Shown here one piece after another: positions 45,533-55,196 of a stretch of 64,000 bases of DNA. The stretch is taken from positions 1 through 64,000 of the forward strand of contig NZ_BMDH01000004.1 in the NCBI RefSeq assembly GCF_014635685.1. Direction: 5' to 3'. A model generated the notes under the pieces. It was given only the letters and a program-made list of their open reading frames with translations. It had not been told where the DNA came from and did not search any database. This DNA is from Galliscardovia ingluviei. GTDB lineage: Bacteria; Actinomycetota; Actinomycetes; Actinomycetales; Bifidobacteriaceae. How positions within the stretch are numbered: position 1 is the first letter of the stretch; each line of letters opens with the position of its first letter. The position numbers and the translations under genes were made by a program.

Positions 45533-46951
45533 CTATGATAGTCCTTCTTCTTGCGCCCAACGAAGTAATTCTGCAACTGCAACATCATGGTCGACAGGGC
45601 CGTGGTCAAGACGGTAATCAAGCATATGTTTGCGTGCCTTGCCGACTAGTGGACCAGGTGTCAAACCTAGAATTTGCATAATTTCACTGCCGTCAATGTC
45701 TGGACGAATGGCGTCAATATCCTCTTGTTGCTGCAAAGCTTCAACGCGAGCTTCCATCTCATCCATGGCATGAGCAAACATGGCTTCTTTATGCTTATTC
45801 TGCGTTGTGGCATCGGCACGCGTCAAACGGTTCAGACGATGATATAAATGCCCCGCGTCACGCACATAGCGACGCACAGCAGCATCTGACCAAGGTTCGT
45901 CAATATAGCCATGGAAACGCAAATGAAGCTCCACCAACTTGGCAACATCATCGACAATATGATGATCGAAACGCAGCGCTTTCAAACGTTTGCGCGTGAT
46001 ATTGGCACCAACTAAATCATGCTGATGGAAACTTACTTTGCCTCCTGGCTCAAATTTGCGTGTTTTTGGCTTGCCTACATCATGCATAATGGCAGCTAGA
46101 CGCAGTACTAAGTCGGGAGCTGGAACTGGTCCTTCTTCGTCAGTTTCTAGCGCAATAGCACGATCCAGCACCATCAATGTGTGTGCAAATACGTCTTTGT
46201 GCCGGTGATGTTCATCCAATTCCAACTGCAATGCTGGTATTTCTGGAAGCACAATATCTGCTAATCCTGATTCCACAAGTGCTTCAATACCGGCATGTGG
46301 GTTTGCACTCAGTAGCAGTTTGGTCAGTTCATCACGCACTCGCTCTGCTGAAACAATGCGGATACGCTCCGTCATCTCAGTGATTGCTTGCGCAGTATCA
46401 GCGGCAATAGTAAAACCTAGCTGCGCTACGAAGCGGACAGCGCGCATCATACGCAAAGGGTCATCGTCAAATGACTGCCTTGGGTCAACTGGCGTGCGCA
46501 ACAGTTGCGCTTGTAAATCATTCGCACCATGGAATGGGTCTATAAACTCACACTCCGGCAGACGTAAAGCCATAGCATTTACGGTGAAATCTCGACGCGA
46601 TAAGTCGCCTTCTAAACTATCGCCATAATTGACCTCTGGTTTGCGCGAATTGGGGTCGTAGGTATCACTTCGATATGTGGTAATTTCTACGCTAACTTCG
46701 GTACCATCTGGTCGGCGTTTAATGGCGCCAAGAGTACCGAATTTACGACCCATATCCCAAAAACCATCTCCCCATGCCTTAAGGATTGGTTCAAATTCTT
46801 CTGGACGTGCCGACGTGCAAAAATCTAAATCATGAGACGGCCTATGAAGCAGTAAATCGCGAACCGGTCCGCCGACTAAAGCAAGTTCAAAACCTGCTTG
46901 ACGGAATAATTCGCCTAGTTGAAGAGCCTCAGGCCATACTGTAAACGCCAC
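45533..46951 (-). CDS. cca: CCA-adding tRNA nucleotidyltransferase
   Basis: 472 residues. The class II nucleotidyltransferase core has ALVGGPVRDLLLHRPSHDLDFCTSARPEEF, RRDFTVNAMALR and DDPLRMMRAVRFVAQLG. An HD hydrolase domain follows (HTLMVLDRA, LRLAAIMHDVGKPKTR, near residues 250-310). It repairs or adds the tRNA 3' CCA; none of the three tRNA genes here encodes CCA, so this activity is needed. It is divergent from the NUDIX gene, the arrangement conserved near the actinobacterial origin (pcnA-mutT4). GAAAGGAGACC precedes the ATG at 46951. Confidence 0.95.
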   Translation of the reverse strand: MAFTVWPEALQLGELFRQAGFELALVGGPVRDLLLHRPSHDLDFCTSARPEEFEPILKAWGDGFWDMGRKFGTLGAIKRRPDGTEVSVEITTYRSDTYDPNSRKPEVNYGDSLEGDLSRRDFTVNAMALRLPECEFIDPFHGANDLQAQLLRTPVDPRQSFDDDPLRMMRAVRFVAQLGFTIAADTAQAITEMTERIRIVSAERVRDELTKLLLSANPHAGIEALVESGLADIVLPEIPALQLELDEHHRHKDVFAHTLMVLDRAIALETDEEGPVPAPDLVLRLAAIMHDVGKPKTRKFEPGGKVSFHQHDLVGANITRKRLKALRFDHHIVDDVAKLVELHLRFHGYIDEPWSDAAVRRYVRDAGHLYHRLNRLTRADATTQNKHKEAMFAHAMDEMEARVEALQQQEDIDAIRPDIDGSEIMQILGLTPGPLVGKARKHMLDYRLDHGPVDHDVAVAELLRWAQEEGLS

Positions 46952-47027
46952 GCCGGTCTCCTTTCATTTTCAATGTAATAGCGTATCGTCACCCCACCTG
47001 CACATAGCTATGCGTACAGTAATAAGT

Positions 47028-47858
47028 ATGACTTCACCGGCAGATGTAGCACGTATGCTCAAACGAGCAGCCAATTCTCCGGTAAACTATGCCCAAAATA
47101 GGGTAACTCATGGGGTATCGCAAGAAGAAATCGAAGCGTCGTATGCAGCATATCAAGCTTCATCCGAGCTAACAGAACAGCCGCTATACCGATCAGAAAC
47201 TCCAGAATATGGACAACATATCACATTGTGGCTACCTGAGGGTGAAAGTATTTTTGAAGAAGAAGCTATTGATGAACGGGAGCTTGCTGATAGCCCAAAT
47301 ACTACTACTTCAGGTACTGCCAGCCGGCACAAACCATTAACTGGCACACCAACACCAGCAATTATGGCGCGTAAACAAAACCAACCAACGACTTTTGCAT
47401 CCTTAGACGCGCGGGATTTGCCAGTGGTCCGTGAATATTCGGCAGGCGGGTTAATTTTTGACGCACGTGGGCGTGTCGCTATTATTGCTCGACACTCACG
47501 CTCTGGGCATATTGAATGGTGCTTGCCAAAAGGTCATATCGAACGCGGAGAAACCCCTGAACAAACCGCAGTACGCGAAGTACATGAAGAAACTGGAATC
47601 TTGGGTGAAGTAATCGCCTCAATTGCCACTATTGACTACTGGTTTACTGGTTCATCACAGCGTGTTCATAAATTAGTACACCATTACGCATTGCGCATGA
47701 TTGGTGGAGAACTAACCGTAGAAGGCGATCCAGATCACGAGGCAGAAGATGCTGCTTGGGTGAATTTTGATGACTTGACTAGTGTATTGAGTTATCCTAA
47801 TGAGCGACGAATAGCATGGTTATACGCGCGTAAATACAGGAAGCAGTCACACGAGTGA
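47028..47858 (+). CDS. NUDIX hydrolase, MutT4-like
   Basis: About 276 residues. The NUDIX box GHIERGETPEQTAVREVHEETGI lies around residue 178-200, after SAGGLIFDARGRVAIIAR. NUDIX enzymes hydrolyse nucleoside diphosphates linked to other groups; the substrate is unknown. Roughly 125 residues of poorly conserved, partly charged sequence precede the domain. ATG 47028 is taken because a TACAGT box ends 8 nt before it, as expected for a leaderless mRNA; the ATG at 47010 is the alternative, and neither has a ribosome site. It heads a tight run NUDIX, DUF6049, murJ matching the Rv3908-Rv3909-Rv3910 order of M. tuberculosis. Confidence 0.88.
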   Translation: MTSPADVARMLKRAANSPVNYAQNRVTHGVSQEEIEASYAAYQASSELTEQPLYRSETPEYGQHITLWLPEGESIFEEEAIDERELADSPNTTTSGTASRHKPLTGTPTPAIMARKQNQPTTFASLDARDLPVVREYSAGGLIFDARGRVAIIARHSRSGHIEWCLPKGHIERGETPEQTAVREVHEETGILGEVIASIATIDYWFTGSSQRVHKLVHHYALRMIGGELTVEGDPDHEAEDAAWVNFDDLTSVLSYPNERRIAWLYARKYRKQSHE

Positions 47859-47869
47859 ATTGAGTTGGA

Positions 47870-50446
47870 TTGAGTAAAGACACTATATTTGGCGCAATTC
47901 TTGGCACAATTATGTGTTTAGTAGTCACGTGCACGCTGGTGTTACTTGGCTTTACTAAACCTGCATATGCCGCAGCCGAAGCAGCTGCAACACTAACACT
48001 GGGCGATAATACCAGCGCAGTCATCAGTGACTCCAGCGGCTACCAAGCGCATATCACCATTACTAATACCGGAAAAAGCACATTGGACCCCGGTCAGTTG
48101 CGCGTACTTACTAATCCTCAATTTATCTTTGATTCAAGCACTGTTATGCAAGAATGGGCACAAGGCCAGCAAACAGTAAGAGGACTACAACGCCTTGATA
48201 CCATGCTCGGATCAGCCGATGTACCAACACTTGAACCAGGCGCGCACACTACTGTTGATATCACTACCCCAGCGCAAGATTCAGCACTCCAGCTCTTTAA
48301 CTCATGGGGCGCAAAACCAATACTTATTCAGTATGTTGGCACCAATGCAGGCACCGTTTCTCTCCATACTTTTGTTACCAGAACCACAGACGGACTTGCT
48401 GTAGTACACACGCCAGCTATGAATATTGTGCCTGTACTACCCATTACTGCCCAAACGTGGAGCATCAATAAACAAACCGCTCAAGAACTTTCCTCAGCAG
48501 ACTCAATGCAGTCCCTTACACAAAGCAGTAATAACGCTAATACTAAGGACACCGCCGCTAATACTAAGGGCAATGCTAGCACCAGTAATTCCAGTAATAC
48601 TAGCGCCCAGAAAACGGATGAACCCTTAGAAAATAGCCAAACTGAGCAACACTCGTCTCAAATAGATGCCACTGCCAAGCGCGCAGCTGCACAAGTACTT
48701 GCAGTATCCAAGCAAGAGAACACCAACCACGCTAAACTCGTAGCTGTTGCTAAACGTCATGCTGGGTTGCAGAACATCATCGATCCCGATAGTGCCTACC
48801 AATTTACCCAGCCAATGCAGTATCATGCCATCACGCAGCCAGCAAATGCTGATATAGCGTTATATGCACAAAGCACTGCTCAGACAACGGCGCCAGAGGA
48901 AGCAATACCTACAGCACAATGGCAAGCCACTGGAATTACCGCTACAACACTCTCGGCGAGCGCAGCACAACAAACACTGCAATATGCAACTGATAGTAAA
49001 ACCTCAGCATCAATTCCAGCAATTGCCTGGCAACGCCAAACACCATGGAGCCAAGATGCACTTGCCTTTGCTAAAACAGCTGGATACCAAGCAGTAATAG
49101 CTACCAACGGTTACGAAGATGAAACAACCACCGCCGTAGCCAATACAAAAACCACAGTGCATACGGATGCGGGCGATATTACTTTGCTGACACCGCAACG
49201 AGAGTTAAGCCTATTGGCGCATAATCAGCAAACGGACAGTCAAGCTGTGGCTGAATCAACGGATGCTGGAAAAATAAACCGCTTTATTGCACAAAGTGCG
49301 CTGTATCAAATGCAACAACCCTATGTTTCGCGCACGCTGCTGATAACATTTGATAGCAATACGCCATCAACTTTGGTTGATAAGCTGATGACTACGATAG
49401 AGCAATCGTCATGGTTACATATCAGTTCCATCAACGATTTGTTGCAAGCTCCAGACGGTATGGATAGCAAAGAAGCAACTGCAATCTCGCAAAATACCCA
49501 GGCACTCTGGCAGTATAGCCATGTTTCGGCGCAAGAATTGACAAAACAGCGTACTGAGCAACTGACACAACTTGCTCAATCTTTCGGCGATATTGGGCGA
49601 TTTAGCAACGATATCCTAGACCCAGATGCCAACGTTGAATCAACAAAAGCAGGTCAGCAATCCAATAGCACCCAGTCTGGGGATACTGCAAGCGATACTG
49701 ACCAATCGAATACGGACCAATCCAGCACTGATCAATCAAGTACAGCATCAGATGACGCATCAGAGCAATCGTCATCAGGTTCTGAAGGTGCTCAAGGTTC
49801 TCAGCAGCATAAGTTGAAAAGCAGTACTAGCGCTGCGGACACTTGGACAAGCACACTGCTTGCTGCACAACATATGATTGCATTACGAGCGCTCGGAGTT
49901 GAAGCAGCAAATGCTACCCCTCTCATTCAAGGTGCGCAAACCATTGGCAACAGTCTCTTTGACGGAGTATCTATTGCCAAGCCTGAGGCACTTAATATTG
50001 TGAGTCAAAGCGGAAAGATGCCAATTACGCTTGCTAATAATCATCCATTCCCAGTCAGCGTGCATCTTGTAGCTCAAGCCGACAGCAATCGTATAAGTAT
50101 TCATGCAGATACGACTCATAGCAATGCAGACGCAAGTAGCTCCGCCACAAACCAATACAGTACAGAGGCTACGCAATCCGCAGTAACCGACACGATTACT
50201 ATTCCTGCGCATGGTGAAGAGCAAATCACCATAAATATCAACATTCTTCAATCAGGTCGCAGTACAGTCAAGCTCTCACTGCAAGATCGTTCCGGGCAAA
50301 CATTTGGCACAGCAACGCAAACAACTGTTACTAGCTTTTTCCAAATCAGCGACTGGAGTGGGTATGTTATTCTCGGTTTTGCTGTGTTGCTTGGGCTTCT
50401 AGGTCTTTGGCGACAATTCCACAGAATCAAGGATCCTGACGAATGA
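47870..50446 (+). CDS. DUF6049-type large membrane-anchored extracellular protein
   Basis: 858 residues. There is an N-terminal signal or anchor helix (IFGAILGTIMCLVVTCTLVLLGF), a large extracellular region rich in S/T/Q/N, and a C-terminal helix GYVILGFAVLLGLLGLWRQF with a basic tail, so most of it is outside. It matches the size, topology and position of mycobacterial Rv3909, between the NUDIX gene and murJ. The role is unknown; link to peptidoglycan synthesis is inferred from the gene order. The start is TTG at 47870, 11 nt after the NUDIX stop. The stop overlaps the murJ start (ATGA at 50443). A low-complexity D/Q/S/T stretch occupies about residues 590-645. Confidence 0.7.
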   Translation: MSKDTIFGAILGTIMCLVVTCTLVLLGFTKPAYAAAEAAATLTLGDNTSAVISDSSGYQAHITITNTGKSTLDPGQLRVLTNPQFIFDSSTVMQEWAQGQQTVRGLQRLDTMLGSADVPTLEPGAHTTVDITTPAQDSALQLFNSWGAKPILIQYVGTNAGTVSLHTFVTRTTDGLAVVHTPAMNIVPVLPITAQTWSINKQTAQELSSADSMQSLTQSSNNANTKDTAANTKGNASTSNSSNTSAQKTDEPLENSQTEQHSSQIDATAKRAAAQVLAVSKQENTNHAKLVAVAKRHAGLQNIIDPDSAYQFTQPMQYHAITQPANADIALYAQSTAQTTAPEEAIPTAQWQATGITATTLSASAAQQTLQYATDSKTSASIPAIAWQRQTPWSQDALAFAKTAGYQAVIATNGYEDETTTAVANTKTTVHTDAGDITLLTPQRELSLLAHNQQTDSQAVAESTDAGKINRFIAQSALYQMQQPYVSRTLLITFDSNTPSTLVDKLMTTIEQSSWLHISSINDLLQAPDGMDSKEATAISQNTQALWQYSHVSAQELTKQRTEQLTQLAQSFGDIGRFSNDILDPDANVESTKAGQQSNSTQSGDTASDTDQSNTDQSSTDQSSTASDDASEQSSSGSEGAQGSQQHKLKSSTSAADTWTSTLLAAQHMIALRALGVEAANATPLIQGAQTIGNSLFDGVSIAKPEALNIVSQSGKMPITLANNHPFPVSVHLVAQADSNRISIHADTTHSNADASSSATNQYSTEATQSAVTDTITIPAHGEEQITININILQSGRSTVKLSLQDRSGQTFGTATQTTVTSFFQISDWSGYVILGFAVLLGLLGLWRQFHRIKDPDE

Positions 50447-52209
50447 GCACTATATCAACTCATGAATCTGCTGACAAATTAGTCGACATGCCAACTCAAG
50501 TGTCATCATCTGCGAGGCTTGAAGAATCTCCTGAAACACCTACAATGCATCCACAGCACGCCAACACCTCCGTAAGAAAAAATTCCTTAATTATGGCAGT
50601 AGGTACTGCTGCTTCCCGCGTTACTGGGCAGATTCGCTCTATTCTACTCGCTGCTGCCATAGGCACAACCGGCATTGCTGCTAATGCATACCAAACTGGT
50701 TCAACTATTCCTCAAGTTATTTTTACCCTTATTTCAGGCGGTATCTTTAACGCGGTATTAGTTCCACAAATTGTACGCACGTTACAACATCACGACGCTA
50801 AAGATCGACTGAATAAGTTAATCACGCTTGCTATGGCACTGCTTATTGGCATTACTGCAACAATGATGTTTCTTACGCCACTAATTACACGACTATATGT
50901 GAATCCCAATTGGGATTCACAGCAGCGAGCGCTAGTTAACGCATTCACACTATGGTGTATGCCACAAATTTTCTTTTACGGGGTATATTTAGTGCTTGGG
51001 CAGATTTTGGCTGCCACAGGGCGGTTTGGCATGTACGCATGGAGTTCTGTATTTGCCAATGTGATAAGTTGTGCTGGTTTTACAGTTTTTATCGTGCTTT
51101 TCGGCAATGCAAGCCGTCGCCCACTTGATTTTTGGAATGCGCAGACTCTAGCTCTTACAGCTGGCTCATGGACACTTGGTGTTGCAGTACAAGCACTTGT
51201 CTTATTTATTCCTCTCATGAAAATCGGCTTGCACTATCGTATACGTTGGGGATTGCGTGGGCTTGGTTTGCGATCTATGGGACGTGTGGCTGCTTGGTCT
51301 TTGGCTATTACTGCTATTGATCTAGTTATTGGCATGATTACCTCGCAAATTAATACTGGCGCCCCTCATGCTGCTGGCGATTTATACAATGTTGCTGGAA
51401 ATGGTTCATATCAATATGCCTATTCGCTATTTATTCTTCCATACTCTTTAATTGCAGTATCTATTACCACTGCGGCTTTTCCTAAACTTGCGCAATCAAT
51501 TAGCAAGCATCGCATTGATCAGGCACAGCATGATCTCTTTTCTTCCCTACGCCTTGTAGTGCTATGCATGGTGTTTTTCTCGGCCGCTTTGATTGTTATG
51601 CCCTTGCCTATTATTCGTGCACTACTGCCCTCAGTAAATCTGCATGATGCTGCACTTATTTCCGGTCCTCTTATCGGTCTGTCTGTCGCACTATTACCGG
51701 CAAGTGTGTTCTTGCTTGCGCAGCGAACGTTTTATGCTTTTGAAGATGGTCGCAGTACTTTCCTTGTAGCCCTTGTGCAGGTAAGTGTGCAATGCGTACT
51801 TATGTTGCTCTCCGTTGTAATAATGCCGCCGCAATGGTGGGCGAGCGCTGTTGGTTGGTCTATTGCACTGAGTAATGCCGCCGCAATGCCATATCTTTTT
51901 ATTCGACTGCGCAGGCGTATGCCTCATATGCATCATGATGCACTCACTCTAGCTCGTACCCTGCTATACAGTCTGTTAGCAGGTTGTATTGCAGCTGGTG
52001 TTTGTTGGATAGTATTGCATGAACTTATGGCGATTTGGCATATCTCTGCGAGTGCAGCAGGCGTCATGTCTTGGGTGCAAGCTGTTGTGATATGCATTAT
52101 TGGTAGTGTAGTGATGATAGTGCTTTATGGCGGTATTCTGCATCTATGTAAGGTTCCAGAAGTGCGTACTCTTTTGACTATGGTGAAGCAAAAACTCTTG
52201 CGACGATAG
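50443..52209 (+). CDS. murJ: lipid II flippase MurJ
   Basis: 588 residues with about fourteen membrane helices, of the MOP exporter superfamily. After a disordered 45-residue tail comes the family opening NSLIMAVGTAASRVTGQIRSILLAAAIGTTGIAANAY, then PQVIFTLISGGIFNAVLVPQIVR with the functional SGG and Arg region. It flips lipid II across the membrane for peptidoglycan synthesis. Translation is probably coupled to the gene before it through the ATGA overlap. In mycobacteria the same protein continues into a pseudokinase and an outer domain; here it ends after the transport module and that part is the next gene. Confidence 0.94.
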   Translation: MSTISTHESADKLVDMPTQVSSSARLEESPETPTMHPQHANTSVRKNSLIMAVGTAASRVTGQIRSILLAAAIGTTGIAANAYQTGSTIPQVIFTLISGGIFNAVLVPQIVRTLQHHDAKDRLNKLITLAMALLIGITATMMFLTPLITRLYVNPNWDSQQRALVNAFTLWCMPQIFFYGVYLVLGQILAATGRFGMYAWSSVFANVISCAGFTVFIVLFGNASRRPLDFWNAQTLALTAGSWTLGVAVQALVLFIPLMKIGLHYRIRWGLRGLGLRSMGRVAAWSLAITAIDLVIGMITSQINTGAPHAAGDLYNVAGNGSYQYAYSLFILPYSLIAVSITTAAFPKLAQSISKHRIDQAQHDLFSSLRLVVLCMVFFSAALIVMPLPIIRALLPSVNLHDAALISGPLIGLSVALLPASVFLLAQRTFYAFEDGRSTFLVALVQVSVQCVLMLLSVVIMPPQWWASAVGWSIALSNAAAMPYLFIRLRRRMPHMHHDALTLARTLLYSLLAGCIAAGVCWIVLHELMAIWHISASAAGVMSWVQAVVICIIGSVVMIVLYGGILHLCKVPEVRTLLTMVKQKLLRR

Positions 52210-52375
52210 TAATTGTACATATCAGTTTTGTACTATTTGTGATAGTTGCTCAATTTCTTGCTCTACGAGACTTTTATAAGGCGTGGTTGTGATGTGCCAT
52301 CATTAGAATAGGTACAGCTTCACTCAGTAGCGGAGTTGTGTTCAACGCTATTGCAGTCTGCGGTAATAATACTTT

Positions 52376-54928
52376 GTGCGAGTTGTGAAAGATAGTGGCA
52401 TGATTGAACTGCAAACCGGGGATGTCTTAATTGGACGCTATGCGTTACAAAAATTGTTGCGTCAAGCACATGGTATTGCTGTATGGAGAGCAACTGATCG
52501 TGTGCTCGCACATGATTGCCAACTTGTTATTATCACTCATGCCGGGCTAGCAAGCCAAGCAAGTGAAATTGCCGGTTCTTTGGCGTTAAGTCATAACCAA
52601 TATTTCACACCTATTGAGCAGATTCGCAATGCAGATGGCAGCGCTTTATTGGTTATGGGTTTAGATCGTGGCACTTCTGTATTGCGCTTTATTTTGGGTG
52701 CAGAAGCCAGACAAACACAACCTTTTAGCATTGAAGCCACCCGCTCTATTATGGGAGAGACCATTAAAGCAGTTGTATCTGCTCGAGCAGAAGGCTTTAA
52801 CTACCCGACGATCTCTCCTGCTGTGATACGTGTAGATGCTTCGGGGGTCACTCTTGCCGATGCTCCTCTAGCCTACGCATTTACTCCCCTTGTGCAAGTT
52901 AATGCAGACTCAAAACAACGTATGGCACAGGACAATAGCGAGCTCAATGATTTAGATACAGAATCGGCGCTGATCCGACAGCTTGCTGCAACATTGTGCA
53001 TGATGCTTACCGGCGATCAATTCCAATCGTGGCAATCTTATAATCCACAAATGCTGCGTGAAATTGATTTTGATCATCAACTCTTTGCTCAGCACCGCAA
53101 GCATATTCCAGAAGAGTTTGCTATTTTGTGTGAGCGAGGGCTTGGGCTTCATGCTCCAGGAGATCCAGTTCCTGTGCCACTGAGCACACTTGATGAGTTT
53201 AGCGCATTATTGGGCGATTACCAACCAATTCAGGCACTTTCTGATAATGATATCCAATTCCCTACTCGTGGATCTTTGCAGTCAATCGAGTTGATTGATT
53301 TCTTAGATGAGTATACTGATTCCAACACGACTCTTGAACCATTACCATCAGTCTTTGCTCCTGAGCGTATAAATGCACGGCAGCCTCAGGTAAAAGAGCC
53401 AGAGTGGACGCGTGCTCAGTTATTTAGTGGACACCATGAAGTAGAAGAAGCAACTTTCGAGGATTTTGAGCAGGATCACCATAATGATTGGTCCCATGCT
53501 CCACAAGCTCGTCGTCAGTTTATCGATAAACCTAATACTAATAACAGTTTCCCAATTATTGATGAATCTTTAGTTAACAATTCAGTTAATGGTGCTATTC
53601 TAGTAGGTGCTGGTAGCGCTAGTAGCAAGACAGTTAATTTAGCTCAGGCAGCTCAAGAAGCACTACATACTACGCAACCTACATTAAGCCTTGACGCTTC
53701 CGCTATCCGTCATCCTCATACAGACAGCGACGCCCAATCAGATACCACTGTCTCACAGACCATTGAGACTGGTATTCCTACCTCAGCTAACTCATCTTCC
53801 GATAGTGGTAACACCGCACAAGCTCAAGCGATTAGTGATTTATCGCGACTTGCAAAGGGCGGTACACAGGCTTTAGGAGATCCTACTGTTAGCGCCGATA
53901 CTGATACTGATATATCTCAAAGTAGCCAAGAGACACAACAGCAATTGTTCTTAGATGCACAAGCACTGGAAGAGGATGAAGAAGCTCCAACACAAAATAT
54001 TCTCCCTCTTCCAGATGGACCGATTACAGTTGCACAATATGCTGAACAAGTGCGAAAAGCAGAGCAAGCAAAACGTGCTGCACAAGCTCAAGAAGCACGC
54101 CTAGATCAAGAAGCTCAAACAGCACAGGAAAAGCAAAACGAACGAGCTTCAAAAAAGACCTTCATGACATCTCGTGTCACCATTGCAGTATGTTTTATTG
54201 CAGTGTTGGTGGCACTGGGTGTCTGGGCTGCTTCCGCACTTGGTGTTTTTGAAACGCCATCATCGCAAGTCAAGAGTTCACAAGGTTCTGCATGGCCTTC
54301 AATCAACGCTAATAATGTGCCTTTCCCAAATGAATCAGCACAACATAATGATGACAATGCTAGTGGCGATGATAAGGAAGCGCAACATAGCGAATCAGCT
54401 CAGAAGACTCAGCAATCTGAACAAACTACAGATAAGACACAACATAAGCAGCAACAAGCTAATAAAGATAATAGCGACAAAACTAATGACAAGGCTGATG
54501 ACAAGAAGACGAAGGAAAAAACTAAAGTTTCCAACGCTGATAAAAAAGCCAGTGCTGTTCCAGCACCAAAACCAGAAAACACAACTGCGTATTCTACCGT
54601 TCGTCAGACATTCTTAAACCGTCCAGGCGATCTCAAAGGTCGCGGTTGGTATATCCGCCTTGATAACCCTCACGAGGTATCACGCGTTGTTATTTCCTTG
54701 CGTCAATCTGGTGGAAAAGCATACATTTATGCAGGTGCTACTGCAGGGAATCCTACTAGTGGAGAGCAAGTTGGTGAATTTAGTTTTGACCCTTCGGGAA
54801 CTACACAAGTGCGCCTCACTAAAAAAGTAAACACACAAGATATTGTTATTTGGGTGCCTGTTGATAGCACTCCAACAAGTGCTTCTGGTGCATCTGGATT
54901 GTATTTCAATAGTGTGGAGGTGTACTAA
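52376..54928 (+). CDS. pseudokinase with transmembrane helix and extracellular domain (MurJ partner)
   Basis: Up to 850 residues. Residues 10-275 resemble a Ser/Thr kinase lobe (GDVLIGRYALQKLLRQAHGIAVWRATD) but have no VAIK lysine, no HRD and no DFG, so it is a pseudokinase. A long acidic Q/S/D-rich linker follows. One membrane helix is near 600 (VTIAVCFIAVLVALGVWAASALGVF). After a K/D/Q-rich stretch, a C-terminal beta-sandwich starts near residue 735 (RPGDLKGRGWYIRLDNPHEVSRVVISL). This order matches the C-terminal part of mycobacterial MviN (Rv3910), whose phosphorylated pseudokinase recruits FhaA. GTG 52376 is shown; GTG 52385 or ATG 52400 may be the true start. Confidence 0.8.
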   Translation: MRVVKDSGMIELQTGDVLIGRYALQKLLRQAHGIAVWRATDRVLAHDCQLVIITHAGLASQASEIAGSLALSHNQYFTPIEQIRNADGSALLVMGLDRGTSVLRFILGAEARQTQPFSIEATRSIMGETIKAVVSARAEGFNYPTISPAVIRVDASGVTLADAPLAYAFTPLVQVNADSKQRMAQDNSELNDLDTESALIRQLAATLCMMLTGDQFQSWQSYNPQMLREIDFDHQLFAQHRKHIPEEFAILCERGLGLHAPGDPVPVPLSTLDEFSALLGDYQPIQALSDNDIQFPTRGSLQSIELIDFLDEYTDSNTTLEPLPSVFAPERINARQPQVKEPEWTRAQLFSGHHEVEEATFEDFEQDHHNDWSHAPQARRQFIDKPNTNNSFPIIDESLVNNSVNGAILVGAGSASSKTVNLAQAAQEALHTTQPTLSLDASAIRHPHTDSDAQSDTTVSQTIETGIPTSANSSSDSGNTAQAQAISDLSRLAKGGTQALGDPTVSADTDTDISQSSQETQQQLFLDAQALEEDEEAPTQNILPLPDGPITVAQYAEQVRKAEQAKRAAQAQEARLDQEAQTAQEKQNERASKKTFMTSRVTIAVCFIAVLVALGVWAASALGVFETPSSQVKSSQGSAWPSINANNVPFPNESAQHNDDNASGDDKEAQHSESAQKTQQSEQTTDKTQHKQQQANKDNSDKTNDKADDKKTKEKTKVSNADKKASAVPAPKPENTTAYSTVRQTFLNRPGDLKGRGWYIRLDNPHEVSRVVISLRQSGGKAYIYAGATAGNPTSGEQVGEFSFDPSGTTQVRLTKKVNTQDIVIWVPVDSTPTSASGASGLYFNSVEVY

Positions 54929-55196
54929 CATATATCGGGTAGCTGCGTATATCTTGCTTATATGCATAACTATATGAGCAGAGTAGGCAGCATAGGTTGC
55001 TATACATTTATCAATGTAGTGAGCATGACTCTCTTATGCACGAGTACAAGACCTTGAATAAGCTACGCGAGCGCATATACAAGTTTTATGTCCTCTCGTA
55101 CAAGAGGTATACGATTCCATACATGCAGTTATGCTCTGGGGTGACTGCACTGCTGAAATCTATATTTTCTTCGCGTTTCAGGTTAAACTATGCTGT

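Noticed and set aside
52376-54928. Active serine/threonine kinase
   Set aside because: The ATP lysine, HRD and DFG motifs are absent from the kinase-like region, so it is called a pseudokinase.
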